NCBI GenBank assembly: GCA_037043235.1
Contig: JAWRVZ010000244.1
Coordinates: 248,001 to 312,000 of the forward strand
Length of the DNA: 64,000 nt
Direction of reading: 5' to 3'
Source: Rhodeus uyekii
Lineage: Eukaryota; Chordata; Actinopteri; Cypriniformes; Acheilognathidae
Shown: positions 43,793-55,946 of the stretch, one piece after another
How positions within the stretch are numbered: position 1 is the first letter of the stretch
How the letters are laid out: each line of letters opens with the position of its first letter
Notes under the pieces: model-generated
What the model saw: the letters and a program-made list of their open reading frames with translations, nothing else
Database searches by the model: none
Told to the model about the DNA's origin: nothing
Position numbers and translations under genes: made by a program

Positions 43793-46700
43793 ATAATAAC
43801 TCTTTATGATAGATTGCATTAGAGAAAAAATGATAGCATTGAAAAACCCTTCACAACCACTTTGTTTCGTTCACCATGAAACAATGAGATCTTAGATTGT
43901 TTTGTCATTTCTTGCTATCAGTTCAAACTACAGATGATCTGCAGTATCTGGAAAATTATTGTTGCATTGTATAGAGGTAATATTGAGAATATTATGTCTA
44001 TAAAAAGATCTGGTTGAGTGCATGTATTCCGACTACTGCTTACTATTATTGGCCTTAAATGAACAAGCTCCATCAGAGACAACAGTTGTTTTTACTTTTA
44101 CCAAAGACTGTTTAATCTGGCTAAATAACCTAAACAATTCTTAAGGTTTATAGAGTTTCTGAAGTTTATTTAGTGGATTTGTTGCATTGATTTATTTAAA
44201 TGTTTTATCATGTTTATTTTTCAGTGTGCACACAGACCTTAACAACTGAAAATACACCGTACGACAGCTCATCGGCCAGACTATTAGGTACATCATTGCC
44301 ATGGAAGCAAACATATAGACAAAATTCACGTCAAGATCTATATATGTGCCCATTAGACTATGGAATATTGTAAAAATAAAAGATGGGCTTGACAAAAGCT
44401 TATTCTGTGACTTTTAAACACTGGGTGTAACATATACTGAATGTGGAAACTCTAATGGCTTCATATGAAAATAAAAAAAGTTTTTTTTTACTGTAATAGT
44501 TGTGGTGCCGTTTCAAAGCTTCCTTTAGAAGTCATTTATGGCAAAGGCTTTTAAATTCACTTAACTGTCCTACACAGTGGTCCTTCCTCGCCCAGGACAA
44601 TATATTTTGCAGGTGTTGTTCGGGAATATTAGTGGGTCACTGCCGTTCTTTAGCACCCAGGTTTGTCATTCAGTGTTCGTGTTATACAGACTGCACGGTA
44701 TTCATTACCGAATTACGATATGTTATTGTGGCAAACCTATATAATGGCACGGAAAGGGTATGTTATAATTCTTTTCATGGATTGAGTTCAAAGTTTTCAG
44801 AGCACTTGTGCAGCATTTAGGAAAATATGGGAAATTTTATGAGAGATTTAGAGTAAGTAGTGCACCTGGTTTAGTTTCTGTACATCTCGCTTGCTCTCTC
44901 GCTCAAAAGCACAAAGAGTACAAGCTAATCACTGTCTTCTCATGAACACCTGGGTTTGATCAGATCCAGATGTTGTTCTTAGTTAAGCTCATTTATGAGC
45001 ACTAAAATGAAGAGGATAAAAGAAAACATTTGTAGATTAATAAACTTGATAATGTATTCTGCTCAATTTTGTAGATGCTATAAAACTTTCATAAAACTTA
45101 TTTTTTTTATTATGTTTATGAATAATCTGATTGTACAGAACTTTGGTCAACAGACTGTTTAATAAATAGTGCTCATTCTAAATAAATCAATGCCTGGATG
45201 TGGAAGTATTTCTTAAGACAACATCCACTAATCTATTCTATCTATTTCTGGAGCACCCAGGTTTTTATTTTTATAATGCTCTCTTGGATATAGTGCTGGG
45301 TATTCTGGATTGCGTAATCAGACTCTAAAACTTAAACACTTGTAATTGTATTGTGCATTAATTTGGAAAAAGACCACAGCTACTTTTTTACTGATTACAT
45401 GTTATTCTCACAATGGTAGTAAATGTTTCATAATTCAGTAATTCTTTCTCCCTTCTATTTACCTTTTCTTTTTTACTTTAAATGTTTATAAAAAGAAAAC
45501 CCCCCAAAAAACATTAATTGCTTATACATTCAGAATTCCAGAATGAATTGCACGCACATACCTGCCACTAATCGTGGGCCTATCACTGAAAACAGCATAT
45601 AATCACTGGATTTACTGAAATCTTTTCAGTTTTAAGAAGTTTTTTTTTCTTCCATTTGTTTTTTATTTTTCCTCAACATTGCATATCTAATCAGCTCCTG
45701 ACAAACACATTAATTATTAGATATTTGAATTATTTTTCAGCTTTTTAACCATGTATTACTGTCTTTCTAAGGCTTTTGTCTGTTAAACGCATTCAAGTAT
45801 GATTTTTATTTACATGCATTGCAGAGATTCAAGAACTTTCTGCCAGTTGAACATTATATCCTCATATTTACTTGAAGTACCCCCTGAGATTTTATGTTAA
45901 CTGGTCAATAATAAAATGATTTCAACGATAACATAACAACAATATTAAATAATGTAATGAATTTAATGTTTTGCAATGCAATGTTGATGGTAACACGACT
46001 TGCAGGTAAACAAAGTATTTAATCGTTTTTATTTTGATGTTAGTTATTTTAATTTTTATACTTCAATATCTTTTTTCTTTCTCTGTGTATTTTTCTATCA
46101 AAATGGTGCACGATTATCCTATTCAAATCAATAAAGTAAATTAGTTATGCCAGAAGTTATCATTACTAACTACAATTTTTGTAATGTAAGTTGGCATAAG
46201 GAAGACTACTTTTTTTTCTTTAGTTTGATAATGATATTTTATTGTGTATTTTTCTGTTGAACACGTCACTTTTTCTCAGCCTTTTTCCCCCTCTTATAGG
46301 CACCTAAACAGCCCCACCAGTAAGGCCTTGGTACCCCAAACTTGAAATATGTTCCTTTACTGTTATAATAAATTGCCTTGAAAAACAACTTTGTTATTCA
46401 GACATCACAAAAAAACAGAAAAAACAGAAATCAAATTCCTTATAGTGTCCCCAAGGTAGAAATCACTTTTTGTAAACATTTTAACTTTGCCAAGCATGTC
46501 AACCATTATTTCATAAGACTTATATGTTGTCAACTGTTGTTCCACATATAATAGAAAGTGTCTAGATATCACAATGTGCTCATTTCTGTGCTGTATGTAT
46601 GTATTCAGCATGACAAACACAAGGGGGTGCCCTTATCCTTTCACTGCAGGGCAGCGGGGTTTGAGTGTTGTGTAGATAAATGCTCAGTTGGGGTAAGAAA

Positions 46701-46979
46701 GAGAGGATTGTGTGCAGATGTCATGTGTGTTTTAAGCACAGTTCAGTCATCACACTATATTGATCAGCTATATGACAGCACACAATGTACATACCAACAG
46801 CCATGTCATCTCTTGAGATCCATACATAAACCTATGTCAATTTTGACTATAACCGTCATATCTCTCTCTCTCTCTCCTTTTCCTTCTCCTTCTCGGAAAA
46901 CCACGATGAAATGTATTATAGGAAAAAAAAACGGAACAAAAAAAGAGAAGCAAAGTCTTGCTCTAGTGCGTTAACACTT
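43793..46979. other. Gene-free region
   Basis: AT-rich. Frames of up to 138 codons (46558-46974) are low-complexity or lack recognisable domains. A (TC)n run lies near 46860-46876. Confidence 0.4.
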
Positions 46980-47290
46980 GTTCAGTCCTCTGGCAGTGGA
47001 GGATTTGATGTCTAATGCCAACGATTTCCCCCCTTTGTGAATTAATTAGTCTCTGCCAGCGCCGGCCACATTTGTCATTTGAATTTATGCTAATGAGGGC
47101 TGAGGGGTCCTGGTGGACTTGATAGGCCAGAGAAGCTGCCTCAGTCTTACAGGGCTTACATGGCTTCTCTCTCTCTCTCGTTTTCTCATCTTATCTTCCC
47201 CCAATCCCCAGCTGCTTGGACTCCCTGACCTGTCACTCCAGTGGGGGGCTTCTGGTGTCCTATGCTGATAAGGTAGCTAATTATCTCTGT
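46980..47290. promoter_or_regulatory. Candidate conserved noncoding element
   Basis: A GC-balanced islet inside an AT-rich desert. It has TTAATTAG, an octamer-like ATGCTAATG, and TTTGTCATTTGAA and CCAGCGCCGGCC words. Its composition resembles long conserved developmental enhancers in vertebrate gene deserts. Conservation cannot be tested here. Confidence 0.3.
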
Positions 47291-47769
47291 GTGGGGAAGT
47301 GGATTTAGAGGCCACACAAGTCTCTCACTGTCTTCTGGTCACACTGCAAATCCTGTGTATCACCTCACTTAACATGGACCTTACATTTGGCATGGCGATT
47401 GAGACTGATCATCTGTCTAAACTAGCATCATTGCAGTTTAGCCAACTTCTTCATTCAGTATTAAATCGTATTCAACAACACTTAGATGCACAATTTACAA
47501 TATGCTGATTTTACAACACAAAAAGCTTATTGCATTGTATTGCATTAAAAAAAATCTAATTACTAATTTAAAGTCTATTAAGGACCAATTAACATTTCAT
47601 AATTCCATTAAACATATGTATATACTGTATGTGTAATAATATTTACTTGACTTTAGCTATATTCATTTAATTAATAAAAAATATGAATTAAAATTACATT
47701 ACAATACTGTTTGGTGTTTATTCTTTATAAATTATTCTCATTCTCATATTAATTTATGTTTTAATAAGT

Positions 47770-47890
47770 AATATTTTAAAATGTATTTTATTCCTGTGAT
47801 AGCAAAGCAACATTTTCAGCGTCATTACTCCAGTCTTCAGTGTCACATGATCCTTCAGAAATCATTCTAATATTTTGATTTGGAGCAAGA
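47770..47890 (-). repeat. Dispersed repeat: GAAGGATCATGTGACACT family
   Basis: On the minus strand it reads GATTTCTGAAGGATCATGTG, then ACACTGAAGACTGGAGTAATG, the same family as 42100-42340 and better preserved here. Confidence 0.7.
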
Positions 47891-50800
47891 AAAAAAAATA
47901 CAAATCTTATAATCAATGTTGAAAGAAGTTGCACTGCTTAATATTTTTGTTGAAACTGTGATAGTTTTATTTCAGGATACTGTAATGAATCTAAAATTCA
48001 TAAGAACATCATTTATTTGAAATATAAATATTTTGTAACAAATGTATTTTACTGTCAAGTTTGTGCAATGTAATTCATAATTGTTGAATAAAATAATAAT
48101 AATAAAAAAAACTTTTAAAATGTAGAGTACAGTATATATGTAACTTGTATATTTTATTTTATGCTCACATGATTCTCTAACTGGTGTATAAGTAGTATAG
48201 ATAGTATAGAGATACACTCTTGACTGTTTGATTTGCTTTTGTTGTCTTTTGCTACAATATGTTTTTGATGGGGTCAAATTCATTAAAATAGATGCCATTT
48301 TATTCATTAAAATACATGTCATTCATGTTTATCACTGCGGCCTCTCAGGTTAAACTAAATCTCATCCAAACTTGAGGCTAAATAATTGTTTGGGGATAAA
48401 TCTTCTTTTCTATGTATGTAACTCTCTGCACAGATCATCTTTGTCAACTTTGAGGAAAATATGTTTTGTTAGGCTTGGCTCATGATATGTTTAAACCATA
48501 TCCTACAAGTTATTATTTCAACGTCTAAGTGATAGATTTACAGATTTTCTGTTTCTGTAAAATGATTTAAAGAGCACTTGGCAGACCGAGTGATTGACTG
48601 CCATCATTTATTTTACATCGACCACTTCTTTAAATGGTAAATGTCGACTCTTAGAAAAGCAGATTGGATAACAATGGACAAAAAGGCGTGAAATTGCAGA
48701 ATTCAATACCACAGATGTCTTTTCTTGAACACATGAATGAACTCTTTTCTTTTTTTTTTCTTAATCGTTTTGGGTCCAGCATGTTATAGCAGGCGGTTTA
48801 TAAATAGAGATGAGAGGAAAGAGCATTTGAAAATGAAGTTGCTACATCTTACAGCGCCACACAGTTTCTTCGCCTCTCTCTCTTCTCTCTCCGGCGCAAG
48901 TAAAAAGGCTTGCTAAAAGTCCACGGTACATCTTGGCAGCGTTTTTTGCGCAGCTGAGCATTGCACTCTCTCAGTCCTTCCATTTAGAGGGCCAGACATA
49001 AGCACTTTGCTGCTTCTCTGTCTCTGTAATTTTCAGACTCATTGCTGGGGAGAGGCTATCTATCCCACGTAATACTTTGCGAGTTGCTTATTTTGACATG
49101 AACTTTTGCTTCAAGTGGGAGTCAGATGCCTTTGACGGAATATTTTTAGATAGTCCAATTGGCAACAGCACCGATTCACTGTATTTCCCCTTTTTGCAGT
49201 GAGTGTTTTCCCTGGTAAGCGTTAGATACAGTCTAGCACCAACATCTCCAACTTCTGAGAGGAGATGAGGATGTGAAATTCAAGAGGGCATTCTCTGAGG
49301 TCACATACTTTTGAGAATTGTGAACAATTTCGAAATTGAAAAGTGTGTTACATCATTCTACATTCGTTAATGTTTCTCACAACCTATAGTTTTTAAATGA
49401 ATTGTGTAACGTCTTTGTCAATAGTGTAGAAATATGAAGCAACACAACTCTTTCAAACATTGATAATAAGAAGAAATAAAGCTATGTTACAGAGCAGGCC
49501 CACTGAGAGGACAGTCAGATCTCGTTAACGCTCCCAAATCACCGCAGTTGGTGGCTGAGACCCATATCCAACTTTCCATACATGCATGCCACAGCACTAA
49601 GCACACCTCCCACTGTGCCTCACAGGGAGTCCTTCGCTTTGCTCCACATAGCTTTTTAATTGTTGGGAAAAACTGAGAAAAGGGATAGATGGATAATTGT
49701 GATATCAGCAGATTGTTGTGCAGACTCAGAAACTGCTTGCTTTCTTTCTTCAGCCTTTTTAGTGGAAAAGAAGACAATGATGGATACAAGTTTGAGATGG
49801 ATGGTATGATTATGCAATACAAACCTACATAAATAAACGGAATATAGGAATAAAACATAAAAATTAGGTCTGGAGACCTTCGGGGGCACAAGAGACTTCA
49901 AGTAGTAATTGAGTTATAAAATTTATTGTAGAAACATCATACACAAATACATTTTGAACAGTATGTAAATTGGGAACGGGACAAAGAGCTTTAAAATAAA
50001 GTGCTACCAAGAAATAAATAAAATATGTACACTGTACTTGTTGTGTTCATGTTGTTGCAAAACAATTTTGCTCTTTTGAGGTGAATGCAGGTAAGACTAG
50101 GGACAGGTTTTGTTGTATGGGTTTAAGTGTGTTTAAGGTATAAGGGAAGGGTCAGCAATGTAATTATAGATGTAATTACAGAAATTAGTTACAGCTGTAA
50201 TTCCATGCTTTAAAAAAAACGTGAACGCAATAAATGCATTGTATCAACTGATTAATTTAAATTTTATTACATAATAGTTAAAGACACCTAATATGACAGA
50301 TTTTTTTTATTTGAAATATTGAAAAGGACCACAGCCGGACCTCATTCTTAACATGCCACCGAGGTGCATCCATATCTGTATGAGTATTTAAATTACATCC
50401 AGAATGCTGTCTTCACCAATGCGTTCTAAGCACCACACTGTCTCCAGTTATTTGGCTCATATTCATGCCACCTACTCAAAGAGAGGGGGAGAGATGAAGG
50501 CTGTTGCTAATGTAATTTTGAAAGGATTACCACAATCTTTCAGTGTGTTTGGGGGGTGGGTACATTGTCAGTGAGGGAGAGAAAGAGAGAGAAGAAAAAC
50601 AGCTGAAAGTGTTGTCTTAACTTCCAGAAGTTCTGCTTTTCTCTGTCTTCTCGCTTATTCGTCATATGAACGAGCCGTGCCCACATTATGTGCTTGTCAA
50701 GATGGATAAATGCATTCAGCCAAATGTGGAGTTAGACAAACACATGTGAGACATACTCGTGTAATCGTATCTGTTAAAGACAGCATTAAGAAGAACGTAA

Positions 50801-52140
50801 ACCTTAGCTGGAGAGATGCCTAGCATCAACTAATTCCTTGTTGCTTTGTTTGCATTCATTCAACTTGAAGACCATCTAAAACTCAAATCCTGATGGGCAT
50901 GTCACATTCTGAGAGATGACTAAAACTATTTCAAAAACACTGACACACTTTTCACTGACAGCTAGAAAAAGAACTGTCAACTTAAGCCAATCATAATTAG
51001 CAATGCTGCTGTGATACATTAAAAGTTTTGGGCCACCTGTTTAATCAGGCATGAGCACATACAGGCTTATGAGTTATTCTTGTAAAATGTATTGCTTTAC
51101 ATATTTGGTTTTTGACAGCACAAGACTCTGCAGAGAAATAGTCACACTTTTGCCCTATTTTAACGATAGTTATATAGAAGATAGCGACGCTGGTCTTTTT
51201 GTCAGTGGCTAGTGGTTAATGACTTTTTCTGTAATCAAGGCTTTTATTTTGATTCACTTGGTATGATTATATTCATCTGTTAGGAATTAACTCATCCCAG
51301 TTTCCCTCTAAACCAGAATTGAACTCAGCTCACGTTACCGTAAATCACATGATGACTTGCCACAGATGATGTGTATTTGGCATGTTGAAACTGAGCAGCC
51401 TGAAGACTGATTTCTCTTTAGCAGTCTTAAAAAGAGTAAAAATGAAAAACTATGGATGTGGTTAGTGTCCCCTTTTGGTAACGGAAAACCTGAATGCATG
51501 GTGGTGGGTAAATCCCAAAGAATAACCGTGAGCTTGTTAACTGAGGGGACAGAGAAGTCAAAATGTTTTCCCTGTACTCTCAGAACTCATAAAAAAATAA
51601 AATAATTGTGGATGGAGGCCCATGACCGTGATCTCACTCTCATTCCTGCTTGGTCGGGCTCGCCATTGTGATCTCTACATATATCGATGACTCAACAAGA
51701 CCAAAAGCCAGTCATAAATGTTAAAATAAGTGATATACTGTATGTAATTTAATGCTATATTATGTCTGTTCTTCCAGTAAGGAAAGTTGAAATGGGACTG
51801 GGATATTCACAAAAGCATAAGGGATGTGCAGAGAGCTCTGTTTTATGAATTTAGCACAGATTCATTGTTTTTAGTGGTTAAAGAAGAATATTAAACTTTA
51901 AGCTATATTGAAATAGCAAAGAAAATATGTTGAAGGTAGTTTTAAGATAAAGTCTGTTGTATCTGCGTTGTTAGTATCTCCACATATATTTGCAGAATTA
52001 GTAACTATTTTTACACAGATTTTCTCTGTCTGCCATTGGTCGCACAAACGTATAATCCCACCTCAAAATCACTTTATCTGTTGTGTCACAGTTGCAATGT
52101 CAGGTTGGTCATAATATCACCACAGTGTGTAGACATTTTG
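47891..52140. other. Gene-free region
   Basis: No coding exon, RNA gene or repeat family recognised. GC-balanced patches near 48830-49110 and 50300-50700 may be regulatory but show no diagnostic signal. Confidence 0.4.
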
Positions 52141-52235
52141 GTAACACTTTAGGTTCCCATTGTTAACATTAGTTAACTACATTACATGAAGTTAACATGA
52201 ACTAACAATGAAAAATGCAGTGGTTAAGAGTGCTA
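52141..52235 (+). repeat. Dispersed repeat: GGTAACACTTTA family
   Basis: Begins GGTAACACTTTAGGTTCCCA and continues with TTGTTAACATTAGTTAAC and CATGAACTAACAATGA, an abundant fish repeat. The same terminus starts again at 63971. Confidence 0.65.
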
Positions 52236-52308
52236 CATTTTCTACAAATGAAGAAAATGCGTATAGAAAAAAACACCATTAAATTAAGAAAACATCATCA
52301 TCATTTTG

Positions 52309-52365
52309 AAAATACATGTACTGCAAATACTCACAATGCAACCAAATACCGAAACGGATATTGCA
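52309..52365 (-). repeat. Minisatellite unit, inverted copy
   Basis: On the minus strand this reads TATTTGGTTGCATTGTGAGT then ATTTGCAGTACATG. It matches the units of the plus-strand array at 52500-52800, so the two arrays face each other across about 130 bp. Confidence 0.7.
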
Positions 52366-52499
52366 CAGACCACAATGGGAATGTTTCTAGGGGACCCCAA
52401 CAAATGACAAACCAAAATGAAATGTTTATTGTTCTCACAATTTGTCACAATTGTTCTCTTTATTGTCACTCAACAGTGGTGTTATCCGAGACCTGAAAA

Positions 52500-52800
52500 G
52501 TGAGTATTTGCTGCATGTTTCTGTTTAGTTGCGTTGTGGGTATTTGTAGTGTTTCTGTATTTGGTCGTATTTGTATTTGCAGTGTGTTTCTGTTCTTGGT
52601 TGCAATGTGAGTATTTGCTGCATGTTTCTGTATTTGTTGCATTTAGCATTTGCAGTGTGATGCTATGTTTGGTCATGTTGCAAGTGTTTGGTTGTGTTGT
52701 GAGTATTTAGAGCATATTTCTTTATGAGTGTTTGCAGTGCATTTCTGTATTTATTTGTAAGAATTTGTAATGTGTTTCTGTGTTAGATCCCGTTGTGAGT
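52500..52800 (+). repeat. Degenerate minisatellite, unit about 40 bp
   Basis: About seven diverged units of the form GTGAGTATTTGCAGTGTGTTT plus CTGTATTTGGTTGCGTT. Unit lengths vary. The apparent Asn/Thr-rich proteins on the minus strand are translations of this array. Confidence 0.8.
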
Positions 52801-54640
52801 ATATTCAACATAACAACATATATAGCAAATATTAATAAACATCTGACAGCTGAATGTTGCAATTGATTGGTTGTAAAAGCCATATAATACATGAAGTATA
52901 TTAAAATTAACAAATTAATAAATAAATAAATATTTGACAAGATACTTTTAAAAAGCCAAAATGTAACAAAAATCGTTGTTGTGTCTTTGTTTGCCTAAAG
53001 TCATCTAAGTGAGTGATAATGAGTGTTTGAGGGGGAAACCCTTTTGCTGCTGCAGCTGTTAGTGTCTCTGTGTTTGCCTTGTACTGAGTTCCAGATTCGG
53101 GTAGGAGTACGTTGGGACAAGCCCTCCCTGTGTGTTGGCTGCTCCTGCTAAATGAAGCTGATCAATCACAGAGGTAGAAGCTGCGACAGTGATTTAAAGG
53201 CCTGCTCCTTGGCTCTTTCAAATTTCGAGGTGGCCTGCGCTTCCTCTGGCAGACGCCACCCAAGCCCTCCTGCAGACAGATGGTGGATAAGAGGACAAGA
53301 GTTGCTCCCTCCCTGTCTTTCAGTCTTGAGGGCAGCTGCTCTATGTATGGCATGGAAGGAGGCCTGGCATTGAGAAGGTGGCACGGCTCATGGACTACAG
53401 CCTAGTGGTTATCCATTTGAGGTCTTCCTGGCAAGGCTTCTGTCAGCATGTCTCGCTCGTAATGCTGGAACTCATCAGTGGCTGTTGGAGAGATGCGATT
53501 GATGTTGAAAGAGATACGAAAAGAGTGGCAGGAAAACGTTGACCTACATTGCAGTGATACATATTCAGCTTGGAGTTGTCAATCTCTGAGCCGATTAAAA
53601 GGCCTTTGATACAAATAGCATTGCTTAACCATTTTTTATTACACAGCTCACTGGAATACTTTAATGTAATTTGTCTGTTTTAGATGAGTATGGGTATCAT
53701 TTCTTTTTTTCAAAATGGCATCAAAACCCCAGACTTTTTGGAATATACAAGTTTTTATATTGTCTGATAATATTGACAATATTATATTTTAATAGTCTTT
53801 TTGCCTGGTTCTAAGTACTTCTCAGATTTGGTGGCATAATACTACTTTGACAAAAGGTGGTCAACCACTGTAAGCCCACATCATTAGTGGCTGTAAAAGG
53901 GTGGGGGGTATATTGGTAATTTGGTATATTTATTTTGCATACTGTACACTTGTTGCACCTTACTAAAACCTAAATTGTCAATAAGAAAATGTGTTGAGGC
54001 AAAATTAAATTCTGGATCATTGGATAGCAGAACCTAATTTCACCAAGTGCAATGTGTTACTGAATCATCATCTTTGTCGATCCTGAAACATCTTTAAAAT
54101 TTGAGAGACAAGTCTACAGTTTCTTTCAGGTTTAGGCTTACAATCAGGGTTAGGTTCTTCTACATCAGTATCATTCACCTAGCATGTCTCTTTGATTTTA
54201 GGGATGTCTTAATTGTAGTGTTATGTTTAGGGATAAGGATATGGCTAGGACTACAGTTTCAGACGGGAATGTGGTTCCAGGATTGACAAAATATATTGAC
54301 CCAAGAATGCTTATAACTCTACAAAATCAGAACGAGTGATTGAAAGCCATTGCAAAATAACAAGCATGCTAGTTAATACATTCCTGAATTGCTTGGCAAC
54401 TGCAAACAGCCTCATGATAAAACAATGAATTGGTGGAGGAATTATTTCAATAAATAGTAACAGTAAATGTTAGTGCTTATTTTTTGGTGGCTTGATAATA
54501 CATACTTTTGCTCATTGGTGTTTCTACAGCCATGATGAAATCCCAGCAATGCACAGCCTTTCTTTTCAGGTCAAAATGGAAATTCTGCTTTTCCAAACAC
54601 TAATTGAAGCAGGGGAAACTTAACACTTAATATTCATTAA
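52801..54640. other. Gene-free region
   Basis: A GC-richer segment at 53040-53460 has frames of about 60-73 codons on both strands, none recognisable. Otherwise AT-rich with nothing identified. Confidence 0.4.
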
Positions 54641-54649
54641 TTGTATTAA

Positions 54650-54790
54650 TTCGCCCGCCCTTTAAGGCTGCTGTTCAGCCAAACACACTTTGTTTATATT
54701 GTTTTCCTGTGACCACTGTAAAGCTGCTTGAAACAATCTGTATTGTAAAAAGCGCTAAATAAATAAAGGTGACTTGACTTGAGGCAATAT
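54650..54790 (+). repeat. SINE/LINE-type 3' end
   Basis: Contains TGACCACTGTAAAGCTGCTT, AAAAGCGCTAAATAAATAAA and a GGTGACTTGACTTGAGG tail. This is the 3' tail of a common cyprinid retroposon family. The 5' part is not recognisable. Confidence 0.55.
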
Positions 54791-54929
54791 TTGCTTGGCA
54801 TTACTAGAAAATTATATATTAATTGTAAAAAAATAACCAAATACTAAGAGATATCTTGATTTTTTTCAATGGTTATTTTATGCTATTTTAAATAATTTCA
54901 AGTTATCTTGTGGCCCACTTGGAAATTTT

Positions 54930-55791
54930 TGTGGGATGCACATCCAGGGCACGGAGCTCCCGTTCCACCACATCCCAAAGATGCTCTATTGGGTTGAGAT
55001 CTGGTTACTGTGGGGCCATTTTAGTACAGTGAACTCATTGTCATGTTCAAGAAACCAATTTGAAGTGATTCGAGCTTTGTGACATGGTGCATTATCCTGC
55101 TGGAAGTAGCCATCAGAGGATGGGTACATGGTGGTCATAAAGGGATGGACATGGTCAGAAACAATGCTCAGGTAGGGCGTGGTATTTAAACAATGCCCAA
55201 TTGGCACTAAGGGGCCTAAAGTGTGCCAAGAAAACATCCCATACACCACCACCACCAGCCTGCACAATGGTAACAAGGCATGGATCCATGTTCTCATTCT
55301 GTTTACGCCAAATTCTGACTCTACCATCTAAATGTATCAACAGAAATCGAGACTCATCAGACCAGGCAACATTTTTCCAGTCTTCAACTGTCCAATTTTG
55401 ATCTGGTCATGCAAATTGTAGCATCTTTTTCCTATTTGTAGTGGAGATGAGTGGTACCCGGTGGGGTGTTCTGCTGTTCTAGCCCATCCGCCTCAAGGTT
55501 GTGCATGTTGTGGCTTCACAAATGCTTTGCTGCATACCTCGGTTGTAATGAGTGGTTATTTCAGTCAAAGTTGCTCTTCTATCAGCTTGAATCAGTCGGC
55601 CCATTCTCCTCTGACCTCTAGCATCAACAAGGCATTTTTGCCCACAGGACTGCCGCATACTGGATGTTTTTTTCCCTTTTCACACCATTCTTAGTAAACC
55701 CTAGAAATGGTTGTGCATGAAAATCTCAGTAACTGAGCATTGTGAAAAAATTGCCACGCTCAAAACTGCTTAAATCACCTTTCTTTCCCAT
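54930..55791 (-). pseudogene. Tc1 transposase pseudogene
   Basis: It starts at an ATG (55791) followed by GKKGDLSSFERGNFFTML, then stops and frameshifts. The C-terminal half retains the catalytic-core segments MFSWHTLGPLVPI, the HVHPFMTTMYPSSDGYFQQD loop and QQDNAPCHKA with the second catalytic Asp. It breaks down before the final Glu region (WPHSNQISTQ stands where WPPQSPDLNP would be expected). Dead. Confidence 0.85.
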
Positions 55792-55946
55792 TCTGAAATT
55801 CAGTTTGGAGTTCAGGAGATTGTCTTGACCAGGACCAAACCCTAAATGCATTGACTGCCATGTTGATTAGATTGATTGGTTGATTAGATAATTGCATTAA
55901 TGAGAAATTGAACAGGTGTCCCTAATAACCCTTTAGGTGAGTGTAT
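54930..55946 (-). mobile_element. Degenerate Tc1 element
   Basis: The right end carries the Tc1-family terminus; inward on the minus strand it reads TACACTCACCTAAAGGGTTA. A broken transposase occupies most of the element on the minus strand. The left inverted repeat was not recognised, so the 3' end is probably truncated. A different family from the copies at 13 kb and 57.6 kb. Confidence 0.8.

Noticed and set aside
52482..52676. Asn/Thr-rich minus-strand protein
   Set aside because: It is a translation of the minisatellite.
53152..53384. Overlapping frames on both strands at 53.2 kb
   Set aside because: A GC-richer patch opens all frames. There is no recognisable product and no splice support.
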